Shown here in pieces: positions 54,811-64,000 of a stretch of 64,000 nt of DNA; positions within the stretch are counted from its first letter, which is position 1; each line of letters starts with the position of its first letter. The stretch is from NCBI RefSeq assembly GCF_024508315.1, contig NZ_CP101987.1, positions 1,550,001 to 1,614,000 on the forward strand, written 5' to 3'. A program made the position numbers and the translations under genes. A model generated the notes under the pieces. That model did not search any database. It was not told the origin of the DNA and saw nothing but the letters and a program-made list of their open reading frames with translations. This DNA is from Cellulomonas xiejunii (GTDB lineage Bacteria; Actinomycetota; Actinomycetes; Actinomycetales; Cellulomonadaceae).

Positions 54811-54894
54811 CACCGGGCGCCCGCGGTCCGCCGGGCGACCCGCACCGAGCCAGCGGGCACGCGCCACGCGGCGCACGAGCGAGGTGGAGGACAC

Positions 54895-55650
54895 GTGAGC
54901 GAGCAGCCGTCGTCGCAGGAGTCGCACCGGCGAACGCCGGACGGAGCACGCCGAGTCCTGCTCAAGCTCTCCGGTGAGAGCTTCGGTGGCGGAGCCGTCG
55001 GGCTGGCCGTCCCGGTGGTCCGTCGCATCGCGAAGGAGATCGCCGCCGCCGTGAACAACGGCGTCCAGGTCGCGATCGTCGTCGGGGGAGGCAACTTCTT
55101 CCGTGGCGTGGAGCTGCAGGTCAGCGGCATGGACCGCGCCCGCGCGGACTACATGGGGATGCTGGGCACGGTCATGAACTGCCTGGCGCTGCAGGACTTC
55201 CTGGAGCAGGCCGGCGTCAGTACGCGCGTGCAGACCGCCATCGCGATGGGGCAGGTCGCCGAGCCGTACATCCCCCTGCGGGCCATCCGGCACCTCGAGA
55301 AGGGTCGCGTCGTCATCTTCGGCGCCGGCGCAGGGATGCCCTACTTCTCGACCGACACGGTCGCCGTGCAGCGAGCCCTGGAGACCCACTGCCACGAGGT
55401 CCTCATGGGCAAGAACGGCGTGGACGGCGTCTACTCCGCAGACCCTCGCCACGACCCGGACGCGCGCAAGCTCGACCACCTGACGTACACCGAGGCGATC
55501 GTCGGGGAGCTCGGGGTCATGGACACGTCCGCGATGAGCCTGTGCCGCGACAACGACGTGCCGATGCGCGTCTTCGGTCTCGAGGAGACCGGCAACGTCA
55601 CGCGTGCTCTCGAGGGTGAGAAGATCGGGACGCTCGTCACCTCGAGCTGA
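54895..55650 (+). CDS. pyrH: UMP kinase
   Basis: 251 aa, GTG 54895 with GGAGG upstream. [22 protein letters not shown], [11 protein letters not shown] and [16 protein letters not shown] are PyrH motifs; [16 protein letters not shown] follows. It phosphorylates UMP to UDP and is a hexameric amino-acid-kinase-fold enzyme activated by GTP. A 15-residue basic N-terminal extension is present. frr follows 63 bp later, the conserved order. Confidence 0.97.
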   Translation: MSEQPSSQESHRRTPDGARRVLLKLSGESFGGGAVGLAVPVVRRIAKEIAAAVNNGVQVAIVVGGGNFFRGVELQVSGMDRARADYMGMLGTVMNCLALQDFLEQAGVSTRVQTAIAMGQVAEPYIPLRAIRHLEKGRVVIFGAGAGMPYFSTDTVAVQRALETHCHEVLMGKNGVDGVYSADPRHDPDARKLDHLTYTEAIVGELGVMDTSAMSLCRDNDVPMRVFGLEETGNVTRALEGEKIGTLVTSS

Positions 55651-55713
55651 GCACCGCGCGGACGGCCTACCGCCCGCCACGCCCAGGGCCACGAACCAGA
55701 CGAAGGAGCACCG

Positions 55714-56271
55714 GTGATCGACGACACACTTCTCGAGGCCGAGGAGAAGATGGACAAGGCTGTGGAGGTCGCCAAGGAGGACTTCGCGGCGATCCGCACG
55801 GGCCGCGCGAACGCCGCGATGTTCGCGAAGGTGTTCGTCGACTACTACGGCTCCCCGACGCCGCTGCAGCAGCTGGCCTCCTTCAACGTGGTCGAGGCGC
55901 GCACGATCCTGGTGTCGCCGTTCGACAAGTCGTCGACGACGGCGATCGAGAAGGCCCTGCGCGACTCCGACCTCGGCGTCAACCCGACCAACGACGGCAA
56001 CGTCGTGCGCGTCGTGCTCCCGGCACTGACCGCCGAGCGCCGCAAGGACTTCGTCAAGCTCGCCAAGACCAAGGCCGAGGACGCGCGCATCTCGGTGCGC
56101 TCCGTGCGCCGCCGGGCCAAGGAGGAGCTCGACCGCATCGCGAAGGACGGCGAGGCGGGCGAGGACGAGGTGGCGCGCGCCGAGAAGGAGCTCGAGTCGC
56201 TCACGAAGAAGCACGTCGAGGTCGTCGACCAGCTGCTCGCCTCCAAGGAGAGCGAGCTTCTCGAGGTCTGA
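55714..56271 (+). CDS. frr: Ribosome recycling factor
   Basis: 185 aa, GTG 55714 with AAGGAG upstream. [25 protein letters not shown], the bend region and [32 protein letters not shown] fit Frr exactly. It splits post-termination ribosomes with EF-G. Its stop overlaps the cdsA start by 1 bp. Confidence 0.98.
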   Translation: MIDDTLLEAEEKMDKAVEVAKEDFAAIRTGRANAAMFAKVFVDYYGSPTPLQQLASFNVVEARTILVSPFDKSSTTAIEKALRDSDLGVNPTNDGNVVRVVLPALTAERRKDFVKLAKTKAEDARISVRSVRRRAKEELDRIAKDGEAGEDEVARAEKELESLTKKHVEVVDQLLASKESELLEV

Positions 56272-57113
56272 TGACTCAGCTCGCCGCACCTCGCAAGACC
56301 GGCGCGGGCCGGGACCTCCCGGCCGCCGTGACGGTCGGTGTCCTGCTGCTCGGAGTCGTCGGCGCGTCGCTCTTCATCCGCAAGGAGGCGTTCGCGGCGT
56401 TCGCGGTGATCGCGGTCGCGGCCGCGATGTGGGAGCTCGCGCAGGCATTCACCCGGCGCTCGATCCACCTCCCGCTCGTCCCGCTGATCGTCGGCTCCGC
56501 AGGGATCCTCGTCTCGGCGTACGTCGCGGGGACCGAGGCGCTGTTCGTCGCGTTCCTGCTGACCGTCGGCGGTGCCGTCGTGTGGCGCGTGCTCGACGGC
56601 AGCGGGGAGGCCGCCCTGCGCGACGCGTCGGCCGCCACGTTCGCCGCTGCCTACCTCCCGTTCCTCGGCGGGTTCGTCATGCTGCTGCTCGCCGAGCCTG
56701 ACGGGCCGGCGCGCGTCGCGCTCTTCGTGCTCCTGGCCGTCGCGTGCGACACCGGCGGCTACGTCGTCGGGACGCTGCTCGGTCGGCACCCGCTCGCGCC
56801 GTCCGTCAGCCCGAAGAAGTCGTGGGAAGGACTCCTCGGCTCCCTCGTGCTCACGAGCGTGGTCGGCGTCGTCGGCATCCAGACGGTGTTCCACGGCGAG
56901 CCGCTCGTGGGTGCGCTGCTGGGAGTCGGCGTCGTGGTGAGCGCGACGCTCGGCGACCTCGCCGAGTCCTTGATCAAGCGCGACCTCGAGCTCAAGGACA
57001 TGGGCCGGCTGCTGCCCGGCCACGGCGGCGTGCTGGACCGTCTGGACTCGCTGCTGCTCACAGCCCCCACCGTGTGGGTGCTGCTCACCGTGCTGCAGCC
57101 GGCTGCCGGCTGA
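56271..57113 (+). CDS. cdsA: Phosphatidate cytidylyltransferase
   Basis: 280 aa, ATG 56271. About eight hydrophobic segments and the CDP-DAG synthase signature SPKKSWEG...[36 protein letters not shown]. It makes CDP-diacylglycerol for phospholipids at the inner membrane. Overlaps frr and is followed by rlmN after 31 bp. Confidence 0.96.
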   Translation: MTQLAAPRKTGAGRDLPAAVTVGVLLLGVVGASLFIRKEAFAAFAVIAVAAAMWELAQAFTRRSIHLPLVPLIVGSAGILVSAYVAGTEALFVAFLLTVGGAVVWRVLDGSGEAALRDASAATFAAAYLPFLGGFVMLLLAEPDGPARVALFVLLAVACDTGGYVVGTLLGRHPLAPSVSPKKSWEGLLGSLVLTSVVGVVGIQTVFHGEPLVGALLGVGVVVSATLGDLAESLIKRDLELKDMGRLLPGHGGVLDRLDSLLLTAPTVWVLLTVLQPAAG

Positions 57114-57144
57114 ACGCCCTGACCCCCGAAAGGAGGCGCCGACC

Positions 57145-58275
57145 GTGAACGCCACCCCCGTACGTCTCCAGCTCACCGCGACCTCCCGCGGTGCACGCGG
57201 CAAGCCGCCGCGCCACTTCGTCGACCTCACCCCCGACGAGCGCGTCGAGGCGGTCACGGCGCTCGGCGAGAAGCCGTTCCGGGCCAAGCAGCTCGCGACC
57301 CACTACTTCACGCACCTGACGGCCGACGCGGAGGCGATGACCGACCTGCCGAAGGCCAGCAGGGACGCGCTCGTCGCCGACCTCTTCCCCCAGCTGCTGA
57401 CGACGAGCAGGACGCTCACCGCGGACCACGGCACCACCGTCAAGACGCTGTACCACCTGTTCGACGGTGCCAAGGTCGAGTCGGTCCTCATGCGGTACGC
57501 CAACCGCACGACCCTGTGCGTGTCGTCGCAGGCGGGTTGCGGCCTGGCCTGCTCGTTCTGCGCGACCGGGAAGATGGGGCTGCTGCGCAACCTGTCGACC
57601 GCGGAGATCGTCGAGCAGGTCCGGCAGGCCGCGCGTGCGCTGGCCGCCGGCGAGGTCGCCGGCGGCGAGACCCGCCTGAGCAACGTCGTCTTCATGGGCA
57701 TGGGGGAGCCGCTGGCCAACTACAAGTCGGTCATGGCGACCGTGCGCAGGCTCGTCGCGCCGGCGCCGGACGGGCTCGGCCTGTCGGCCCGCAACGTCAC
57801 GGTGTCGACGGTGGGGCTCGTCCCGGCCATGGACAAGCTCGCCGGGGAGGGCATCCCGGTGACCCTCGCGCTCTCCCTGCACGCGCCCGACGACGAGCTC
57901 CGCAGCGAGCTCGTGCCGGTCAACACGCGCTGGAGCGTCGACGAGGCGCTCGACTCCGCGCGCCGGTACTTCGACGCGACCGGACGGCGCGTGTCGATCG
58001 AGTACGCGCTGATCCGTGACGTGAACGACCACGCGTGGCGCGCCGACCTGCTGGGGGAGAAGCTGCTCGCGCGCGGAGGCAGCGGCTGGGTGCACTGCAA
58101 CCCCATCCCGTTGAACCCGACGCCGGGTTCACGCTGGACGGCGAGCGATCCGGAGGTGGAGCGCGAGTTCGTGGAACGCTTGCGGGCGCACGGCATCCCC
58201 ACGACCATCCGGGACACCCGTGGCAGCGACATCGACGGCGCGTGCGGTCAGCTCGCGGCGGAGGAGGACGAGTGA
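57145..58275 (+). CDS. rlmN: 23S rRNA (A2503-C2) / tRNA (A37-C2) methyltransferase
   Basis: 376 aa, GTG 57145 with AAAGGAGG upstream. The radical-SAM cluster CGLACSFC (Cys132, 136, 139) lies in [19 protein letters not shown], and the C-terminal catalytic Cys lies in [12 protein letters not shown]. It forms the C2-methyl of A2503 and may methylate tRNA A37. It is not Cfr, whose neighbours are usually transposons. The stop overlaps the next start (GTGA). Confidence 0.96.
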   Translation: MNATPVRLQLTATSRGARGKPPRHFVDLTPDERVEAVTALGEKPFRAKQLATHYFTHLTADAEAMTDLPKASRDALVADLFPQLLTTSRTLTADHGTTVKTLYHLFDGAKVESVLMRYANRTTLCVSSQAGCGLACSFCATGKMGLLRNLSTAEIVEQVRQAARALAAGEVAGGETRLSNVVFMGMGEPLANYKSVMATVRRLVAPAPDGLGLSARNVTVSTVGLVPAMDKLAGEGIPVTLALSLHAPDDELRSELVPVNTRWSVDEALDSARRYFDATGRRVSIEYALIRDVNDHAWRADLLGEKLLARGGSGWVHCNPIPLNPTPGSRWTASDPEVEREFVERLRAHGIPTTIRDTRGSDIDGACGQLAAEEDE

Positions 58276-58826
58276 GCGACGGCATGTTCCGCACGGTGTC
58301 CGGGCTCCGGCGCGGCTACGACCCGGACGAGGTCGACGAGTTCTTCTCGCACGCGCGCTCGGTCTACGAGCAGGGGCCCGCGGGCGCGATCTCCGGAGCG
58401 GACGTGCGCCAGGTGGCGTTCGACCTCGTGCGCGGCGGGTACGTGACGGCCGCGGTGGACGCCGCGCTCGACCGGCTCGAGGCGGCGTTCGTCGCGCGTC
58501 ACCGCGCGCAGTTCGTCACCGAGCGGGGACAGGACGCCTGGATGGCGCACCTGGGTGCGCAGGCGCGCACCCTGTACGGGCGCCTCGGCCGACCCGACGG
58601 TGACCGCTTCGCGCCCCCCGTGGGGCGCAAGCCCGGGTACGAGCCTGCCGACGTGGACGAGCTGTGCCACCGGCTCGTCGCCTACTTCGACACCGGCGCG
58701 CCGTTGTCGGCCGCCGAGGTACGGGCGACGACGTTCCGCCGCCGCAACGGGCGCAACGGCTACGCGGAGGGACCCGTCGACGCGTTCGTCGCGCGCGCGG
58801 TCGAGGTCCTGCTCGGCGTCGAGTGA
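58272..58826 (+). CDS. DivIVA-domain protein
   Basis: 184 aa, GTG overlapping the rlmN stop. It carries two DivIVA-like lipid-binding motifs: [24 protein letters not shown] at the N-terminus and [22 protein letters not shown] near residue 116. Unlike Wag31/DivIVA it lacks a long coiled coil, so it is probably one of the short DivIVA-domain proteins of actinobacteria. Likely cytosolic membrane-curvature associated; role unclear. Confidence 0.85.
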   Translation: MSDGMFRTVSGLRRGYDPDEVDEFFSHARSVYEQGPAGAISGADVRQVAFDLVRGGYVTAAVDAALDRLEAAFVARHRAQFVTERGQDAWMAHLGAQARTLYGRLGRPDGDRFAPPVGRKPGYEPADVDELCHRLVAYFDTGAPLSAAEVRATTFRRRNGRNGYAEGPVDAFVARAVEVLLGVE

Positions 58827-58857
58827 GCACGCACCGCACCGACCGCCGGAGCCGACC

Positions 58858-60012
58858 GTGAGCCGGTCCGTCGTCGTGCTCGGCTCGACCGGTTCGATCG
58901 GCACGCAGGCCCTGGAGATCATGGCGGCCCGCCCCGAGTCCTTCACCGTCGCGGGGCTGTCGGCGGGCGGGGCCAACGTCGATCTGCTCGTCGCGCAGGC
59001 TCGCGCGCACGCGGTCCCCGTGGTGGCGGTGGCCGACCCCGCAGCGGCCGCGGTCGTGCGGGAGGCGCTGCCGGGCACCCGCGTCCTGGCGGGGCCCGAC
59101 GCCGCCGCCGAGCTGGCGGGATCGGGCGCCGATGTCGTCCTCAATGGGATCACGGGATCCGTCGGGCTGCTGCCGACCCTGGCCGCGTTGCGTGCCGGCA
59201 GCTCCCTGGCGCTCGCCAACAAGGAGTCACTCGTCGTCGGCGGTGCGCTGGTGCACGCCGCAGCCGTGCGTCCCGACCAGATCGTGCCCGTGGACTCCGA
59301 ACACTCGGCGATCGCCCAGGCGCTGCGGTCGGGCCGGGACCAGGAGGTCCGGCGTCTCGTCCTGACCGCCTCGGGCGGGCCGTTCCGCGGCTGGTCCGCC
59401 GCGGAGGTCCGCGCCGCGACGCCGCAGCAGGCGCTGGCGCACCCGACGTGGTCGATGGGGCCGGTCGTGACCGTCAACTCGGCGAGCCTGATGAACAAGG
59501 GGCTCGAGCTGATCGAGGCGCACCTGCTGTTCGGTGTCCCGGCCGAGCGGATCGCGGTCGTCGTGCACCCGCAGTCGGTCGTGCACTCGATGGTCGAGTT
59601 CGTCGACGGGTCGACGATCGCGCAGGCCTCACCGCCGGACATGAGGCTGCCCATCGCGCTCGGGCTGGCGTGGCCCGACCGTGTCCCCGGCGCGGCCCTC
59701 GCGTGCGACTGGTCCGCGCCCACGTCGTGGACCTTCGAGCCGCTCGCGGAGGACGTGTTCCCCGCGGTGGGGCTCGCACGGGCAGCGGTCGCGGCGTCGG
59801 CGACGCACCCGGCCGTGTACAACGCGGCCAACGAGGAGTGCGTCGAGGCGTTCCTCGCGGGGCGGATCGGGTTCGGGCAGATCGTCTCGACGGTGGATCG
59901 CGTGCTGTCCGAGCACGACGGGACCCCGGCCGACGCGCTCACGCTGGACGCGGTGCTCGCTGCCGAGTCGTGGGCGCGTGCGCGCGCGCACGAGGTGCTC
60001 GCAGGCGACTGA
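58858..60012 (+). CDS. dxr: 1-deoxy-D-xylulose 5-phosphate reductoisomerase
   Basis: 384 aa from GTG 58858, with CCGGAGCC upstream. [15 protein letters not shown] (NADPH fold), [33 protein letters not shown] and [28 protein letters not shown] (metal and substrate) are typical. It makes 2-C-methylerythritol 4-phosphate in the MEP route. In many actinobacteria rseP and ispG follow; here the next gene is a - strand flavin oxidase. Confidence 0.97.
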   Translation: MSRSVVVLGSTGSIGTQALEIMAARPESFTVAGLSAGGANVDLLVAQARAHAVPVVAVADPAAAAVVREALPGTRVLAGPDAAAELAGSGADVVLNGITGSVGLLPTLAALRAGSSLALANKESLVVGGALVHAAAVRPDQIVPVDSEHSAIAQALRSGRDQEVRRLVLTASGGPFRGWSAAEVRAATPQQALAHPTWSMGPVVTVNSASLMNKGLELIEAHLLFGVPAERIAVVVHPQSVVHSMVEFVDGSTIAQASPPDMRLPIALGLAWPDRVPGAALACDWSAPTSWTFEPLAEDVFPAVGLARAAVAASATHPAVYNAANEECVEAFLAGRIGFGQIVSTVDRVLSEHDGTPADALTLDAVLAAESWARARAHEVLAGD

Positions 60013-60064
60013 CCCGGCTCGCTGCGGGCCACCGGATGGACCACCGGCGTGCCGCCGGCCCCGG

Positions 60065-61441
60065 TCAGCCGCCGAGGAGAGGGGCGACGGCGTCGTACGG
60101 ACGGCTGCGACGGCCGGTCCGGCGCTCGGCACGGTCCGACCACGCGGTCAGCCACCGGGCGGCGGTGATCCCGGCCCACCGCAGCGGCTCGGGCTCCCAC
60201 GCGGGCGAGCGGTGGCCGACCCACGGCAGCCGCGTCAGCGGGGTGTCGGCGCCCGTCACCAGATCGGCCAGGGTCCGCCCGGCCAGGTTCGCCGCCCCCA
60301 CGCCGTCACCGACGTAGCCGCCGGCCCAGCCGAGCCCGGTGTCGGGGTCGAGACCGACCGACGGGTGCCAGTCGCGGGGGACACCGAGGGGTCCACCCCA
60401 GGCGTGCGTCACGGCGTAGGGCGCGACCTGCGGGAAGAGGTCGACGAGCGCATCGTGCAGGTGGGCGTGCACGCGCGGCACGCGGTCGTACGCCGGGTCG
60501 ACGCCGGAGCCCAGGTGGTACGGCGCGCCGCGGCCTCCGAACGCGATGCGGTCGTCCGCGGTCCGCTGCCCGTACACGACGAGGTGTCGCGCGTCGGTGA
60601 AGGTCTGACCGCGGTCCAGACCGATCTGCGCCCACACGTCGGCGGGCAGCGGCTCGGTGGCGATCATGAGGGAGTACACGGGCGCGGCCGCGCGGCGGGA
60701 CCCGCGCAGCTGGGTCGTCCACGCCTCGGTGGCGCGCACGACCCAGCGGCAGCGCGCGGTGCCGCGGTCGGTGACGACGGCGCGCGGCGAGATGCGCAGC
60801 GCGGTCGTGCCCTCGGCGATGCGCGCGCCGCGCTGCTCGACGAGACGCGCGAGCCCGTGCGCGAGCCGGGCCGGCTGGATGCGGGCGCAGTCGGGTGTCC
60901 ACGAACCGGCGAGCACGCGCGAGGCGCGCAGGTGGGCACCGACCTCGTCGGCGTCCAGCAGGTGTGCCTCGTCGCCCCACCGGCTCGCCTCGGCCACCTG
61001 GGCGGCGACCCGCTCGACCTGCGGGGCGGTGCGCGCGAGCGTGACCGTACCGCCGAACCGGAAGTCGCAGTCGATCTGCTCGGCCGCGGTCACGCCCCCG
61101 ACCTCGACGACCGTGTCACGCATCGCGGCGCGCATCGCACGAGCGGCGTCGGCTCCGTGGCGCCGTGCGAGGGCGTCCGGCCCCACCGGGAACAGTGACG
61201 AGCACCAGCCGCCGTTGCGGCCGCTGGCGCCGAACCCGGCGACGTGCGCGTCGACGACCAGGACGTCGAGCGACGGGTCGGCCTCGAGCAGGTAGTACGC
61301 CGCCCACAGCCCGGTGTACCCGGCGCCCACGACCACGACGTCGGCGGTGGTGTCACCGTCGAGCGGGGGCCGCGCACGGGCGGCCTCCGGGTCGTCGGCC
61401 ACGACCTGCTCCCACCACAGTGAGACGTCGGCGACCGTCAC
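60065..61441 (-). CDS. FAD-dependent amine oxidase/DAO-family protein (PuuB-like)
   Basis: 458 aa. GTG 61441 overlaps the stop of the aminotransferase gene (GTGA), so this start is chosen over GTG 61453. VVVVGAGYTGLWAAYYLLEA is the Rossmann FAD-binding motif and GFGASGRNGGWCSSLFP is the GSGRNGG-type sequence of PuuB/DAO-type oxidases. The C-terminal HAWGGPLGVPRDWHPSVG, then GYVGDGVGAANLAGR contacts FAD. With the aminotransferase, Lrp-type regulator and aldehyde dehydrogenase it fits gamma-glutamylputrescine or polyamine oxidation. Substrate is inferred from context. Confidence 0.88.
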   Translation of the reverse strand: MTVADVSLWWEQVVADDPEAARARPPLDGDTTADVVVVGAGYTGLWAAYYLLEADPSLDVLVVDAHVAGFGASGRNGGWCSSLFPVGPDALARRHGADAARAMRAAMRDTVVEVGGVTAAEQIDCDFRFGGTVTLARTAPQVERVAAQVAEASRWGDEAHLLDADEVGAHLRASRVLAGSWTPDCARIQPARLAHGLARLVEQRGARIAEGTTALRISPRAVVTDRGTARCRWVVRATEAWTTQLRGSRRAAAPVYSLMIATEPLPADVWAQIGLDRGQTFTDARHLVVYGQRTADDRIAFGGRGAPYHLGSGVDPAYDRVPRVHAHLHDALVDLFPQVAPYAVTHAWGGPLGVPRDWHPSVGLDPDTGLGWAGGYVGDGVGAANLAGRTLADLVTGADTPLTRLPWVGHRSPAWEPEPLRWAGITAARWLTAWSDRAERRTGRRSRPYDAVAPLLGG

Positions 61442-62814
61442 AGCCGCGCCCACGCGTCGGTCAGGACGCCACGCAGGATCTGCTCGATCTCGTCGAACTG
61501 GGCAGGTCCGCAGGTCAGCGGCGGGGCGAGCTGGACGACCGGATCTCCCCGGTCGTCCGCCCGGCAGTACAGGCCCGCCTCGTACAGCGCCGGGGTCAGG
61601 AACCCTCGCAGCAGGCGCTCCGACTCCGCGTCGTCGAACGTCTCGCGCGTCGCGGCGTCCTTGACGAGCTCGATCCCGTAGAAGAAGCCCTCGCCACGGA
61701 CGTCACCGACGATCGGCAGGTCGAGCAGGCGTTCGAGCGTGGCGCGCAGGACGGGGGCGTGGGCGCGCACGTGGTCCACGATCCCCTCCGACTCGAAGAG
61801 GTCGAGGTTGGCCATGGCGACGGCGGCCGACACGGGGTGCCCACCGAAGGTGTACCCGTGCGCGAAGGTCGTCGTCCCGGTCGCGAACGGCTCGAACACC
61901 CGGTCGGAGACCACGCACGCGCCGATGGGGGAGTAGCCGGACGTCATGCCCTTGGCGCACGTGATCATGTCCGGGACGTAGCCGAGGTCCTCGCAGGCGA
62001 ACATCGAGCCGATCCGACCGAACGCGCAGATCACCTCGTCGGAGACGAGCAGGACGTCGTGCTCGTCGCAGATCTCGCGCACGCGGTCGAAGTAGCCGGG
62101 CGGGGGCGGGAAGCAGCCGCCCGCGTTCTGCACGGGCTCGAGGAACACCGCGGCCACCGTGTCGGGACCCTCGAACTCGATGGCCTCGCCGATGCGGTCG
62201 GCAGCCCAGCGACCGAACGCCTTCGGGTCGTCGCGCAGGTGCTCCGGCGCGCGGTACGCGTTGGTGTTGGGGACCTTGTGCGCACCCGGCACGAGCGGCT
62301 CGAACGGCGCCTTGAGCTCCGGCAGGCCGGTGATCGACAGCGCACCCTGGGTGGTCCCGTGGTACGCCACCGCGCGTGAGACGACCTTGTGCTTGCCCGG
62401 CCGTCCGCGCAGCTTCCAGTACTGCTTCGCCAGCTTCCACGCGGTCTCGACCGCTTCGCCGCCGCCGGTCGTGAAGAACACGCGGTTGAGGTCGCCGGGA
62501 GCGTAGGCGGCCAGGCGCTCGGCCAGATCCACGGCCTGCGGGTGCGCGTACGACCACAGCGGGAAGAAGGCCAGCTCGCGGGCCTGCGCCGCAGCCGCAG
62601 CGGCCAGCTCCTCGCGGCCGTGCCCGAGCTGCACGACGAAGAGCCCGGACAGGCCGTCGAGGAGGCGGTGGCCGTCGGCGTCCCAGATGTGGTGGCCCTC
62701 GCCCCGGACGATCGTCGGGACACCCTGCTCCCAGGCGCTGTGACGCGTGAAGTGACCCCACAGGTGGTCGCGTGCCGCTGCCTGACGGTCGGTGCCACGG
62801 GGTGTGATGCTCAT
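61438..62814 (-). CDS. Class III aminotransferase (putrescine/omega-amino acid type)
   Basis: 458 aa from ATG 62814, overlapping the Lrp gene stop (ATGA). LFVVQLGHGREEL, FFTTGGGEAVETAWKLAKQYW, VLLVSDEVICAFGR (PLP Asp) and the lysine motif MITCAKGMTSGYSPIGA identify a class III PLP enzyme. Its relatives transfer the amino group of omega-amines or omega-amino acids to pyruvate or 2-oxoglutarate. Homologs of such genes in actinobacteria sit in polyamine catabolic clusters. Exact donor unknown. Confidence 0.92.
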   Translation of the reverse strand: MSITPRGTDRQAAARDHLWGHFTRHSAWEQGVPTIVRGEGHHIWDADGHRLLDGLSGLFVVQLGHGREELAAAAAAQARELAFFPLWSYAHPQAVDLAERLAAYAPGDLNRVFFTTGGGEAVETAWKLAKQYWKLRGRPGKHKVVSRAVAYHGTTQGALSITGLPELKAPFEPLVPGAHKVPNTNAYRAPEHLRDDPKAFGRWAADRIGEAIEFEGPDTVAAVFLEPVQNAGGCFPPPPGYFDRVREICDEHDVLLVSDEVICAFGRIGSMFACEDLGYVPDMITCAKGMTSGYSPIGACVVSDRVFEPFATGTTTFAHGYTFGGHPVSAAVAMANLDLFESEGIVDHVRAHAPVLRATLERLLDLPIVGDVRGEGFFYGIELVKDAATRETFDDAESERLLRGFLTPALYEAGLYCRADDRGDPVVQLAPPLTCGPAQFDEIEQILRGVLTDAWARL

Positions 62815-63281
62815 CGGGTTCCCCAGTTGTAGAGCTGCTTGTGCAGACGCAGATAGACGAACGTCTCGGTGCTGCGGACGCCGGGCAGCGACCGGATGGA
62901 CTCGTTGAGCACCGCCAGCAGGTGCTCGTCGTCCTCGCACACCACCTCGACGAGCACGTCGAAGGAGCCCGCGGTGACGACGACGTAGTCGACCTCGGTC
63001 ACCGCGGCGACCTGCTCCGCGAGCTCGTTCAGGTCGCCGTCGGCACGGATCCCGATCATGGCCTGACGCCGGAACCCCACCTGGAGGGGGTCGGTGACGG
63101 CGACGACCTGGATGACCCCGGACTCCTGGAGGCGCTGGACGCGCTGGCGCACCGCGGCCTCCGACAGCCCGACGGCCTTGCCGATGGTCGCGTACGGCCG
63201 CCGCCCGTCCTCCTGGAGCTGCTCGATGATGCCCTTGGCCGTGGCGTCGAGCACCACGGTGCTGCGGTCGCGCTGCGTCAT
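62811..63281 (-). CDS. Lrp/AsnC-family transcription regulator
   Basis: 156 aa. An N-terminal HTH (YATIGKAVGLSEAAVRQRVQRLQESGVI) is followed by the RAM/ligand domain (AMIGIRADGDLNELAEQVA, VDYVVVTAGSFDVLVEVVCED). First gene of the - strand operon with the aminotransferase and flavin oxidase. It likely controls this operon and the divergent aldehyde dehydrogenase. In streptomycetes a comparable regulator sits with polyamine genes. Effector unknown. Confidence 0.92.
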   Translation of the reverse strand: MTQRDRSTVVLDATAKGIIEQLQEDGRRPYATIGKAVGLSEAAVRQRVQRLQESGVIQVVAVTDPLQVGFRRQAMIGIRADGDLNELAEQVAAVTEVDYVVVTAGSFDVLVEVVCEDDEHLLAVLNESIRSLPGVRSTETFVYLRLHKQLYNWGTR

Positions 63282-63496
63282 GCAGCCGATCGTGGTGCCC
63301 CGGCGCGGTCACGGCAAGCGATTCCGTGCCGCGATCTCGTCCCCACCGCCGGATCCGTGGTCGGCCGCTCTGTCGGCGAGGGATCCGGCGACCGGGGACG
63401 AACCGGTGCTTCCGGGCGCGCGGGCCGTCCCGCTAGCGTTCGCGGAACAGCCGCACGCCGTCGTCCCGCCCGCCACCGGGCGGCAGGAGGAGGACC
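63282..63496. promoter_or_regulatory. Divergent regulatory region for amine catabolism genes
   Basis: CCGGATCC (63349-63356) and GGATCCGG (63381-63388) form an inverted repeat 24 bp apart that could bind the Lrp-type protein. TAGCGT (63434-63439) with TTCCGG 18 bp upstream is a possible aldehyde dehydrogenase promoter. Confidence 0.45.
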
Positions 63497-64000
63497 GTGA
63501 CCGACCCCGCGCTGATCGAGCTCACCAACGTCGTCGACGGCCGGGACGTCCCGGCGCACACGGGTGCCACCACCGCCGTCGTCGACCCGAGCACCGGGCA
63601 GGAGTACGCGCGGGCACCACGCAGCGGTCCGCGGGACGTCGACGACGCCTACGCGGCGGCCGACCGTGCGGCCGTCTCGTGGGGGCGCACGACGCCCGCC
63701 GAACGGCAGGCCGCGCTGCTCGCGCTGGCCGACCTGGTCGAGGCGCACGCGGACGAGCTGATCGCCGCGGAGTCGCGCAACACCGGCAAGCCGCTGCACC
63801 TGACGGCGACGGACGAGATCCCACCCTGCGCCGACCAGCTGCGGTTCTTCGCCGGTGCCGCCCGCGTGCTCACCGGGCTGGCGGCCGGCGAGTACCTCGC
63901 GGGGCACACGTCGTGGGTGCGGCGCGAGCCCGTCGGGGTCGTGGGCCAGGTGACGCCCTGGAACTACCCGCTCATGATGGCGGTGTGGAAGATCGCCCCG
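63497..64000 (+). CDS. Aldehyde dehydrogenase (gamma-aminobutyraldehyde dehydrogenase-like), cut by window end
   Basis: The first 168 codons, from GTG 63497 with AGGAGGAGGA upstream. VVDGRDVPAHTGATTAVVDPSTGQEYARAP, then ESRNTGKPLHL and REPVGVVGQVTPWNYPLMMAVWKIAP, match the N-terminal NAD-binding part of aldehyde dehydrogenases, including the WNYP motif. It should oxidise an amino-aldehyde made by the adjacent oxidase or aminotransferase. Catalytic Cys and Glu lie outside the window. Confidence 0.92.
   Translation, partial: MTDPALIELTNVVDGRDVPAHTGATTAVVDPSTGQEYARAPRSGPRDVDDAYAAADRAAVSWGRTTPAERQAALLALADLVEAHADELIAAESRNTGKPLHLTATDEIPPCADQLRFFAGAARVLTGLAAGEYLAGHTSWVRREPVGVVGQVTPWNYPLMMAVWKIAP

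Overview
The window is high-GC actinobacterial chromosome (most genes well above 70% GC by eye, GTG/TTG starts common, 4-bp ATGA/GTGA gene overlaps). Gene content and order (folC-DUF4233-ndk, smc-ftsY-amtB-glnK-glnD-ffh, rpsP-khpA-rimM-trmD-rplS-lepB-rnhB-DUF2469-yraN-comM-dprA-xerC-whiG-like-rpsB-tsf-pyrH-frr-cdsA-rlmN-dxr) fit a Micrococcales actinomycete, perhaps near Cellulomonas. The genus is an inference; no rRNA is present. I recognise no tRNA, rRNA or CRISPR array.

Region by region. 1-7750: seven + strand genes in one overlapping run: pnuC, nadR, a MoxR-type AAA ATPase, an unknown protein, a metallopeptidase-like/vWA protein, a small unknown protein and an adenylate-forming (PaaK-like) enzyme. 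7743-11255: a formate/nitrite channel, a phosphoribosyltransferase, two tandem paralogous HAD phosphatases and a DUF2975 membrane protein with a palindromic operator. 11335-19741: ileS under a translational T-box leader, folC, a dhaKLM dihydroxyacetone kinase operon, DUF4233 and ndk. 19857-30438: smc, ftsY, the ammonium module amtB-glnK-glnD and ffh. 30444-37265: an amidohydrolase, then ribosome, tRNA-modification and secretion genes.

38189-47855 is a 9.67-kb integrative element inserted inside comM. Joining the two flanks across a shared GA dinucleotide restores an uninterrupted comM of about 505 codons. The right half carries a large serine integrase, an AlpA/Xis-like HTH protein, a winged-helix replication-initiator candidate with four 23-bp iteron-like repeats inside its own coding sequence, coiled-coil and zinc proteins and an HNH-like protein, all on the - strand, ending at a textbook terminator. 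The left half is visibly lower in GC and carries cargo: an unknown protein, a tail-anchored protein and a 665-aa GHKL ATPase with a C-terminal D...ExK nuclease-like motif, a candidate defence protein. I see no capsid, terminase or conjugation genes, so the element resembles a satellite or plasmid-like island. The integrase promoter appears to straddle attP, so integration would replace its -35 region.

47856-60012 resumes the core genome: comM 3' part, dprA, xerC, a WhiG/FliA-type sigma factor, an M23 protein, then translation, lipid and isoprenoid genes. 60065-64000 is a putrescine/amine catabolism cluster (flavin oxidase, class III aminotransferase, Lrp-type regulator and a divergent aldehyde dehydrogenase cut by the window end).

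Starts were chosen from gene overlaps, Shine-Dalgarno matches and family lengths. At many loci a -10-like hexamer (nAnnnT) ends 6-7 nt before the start codon, suggesting frequent leaderless transcripts.
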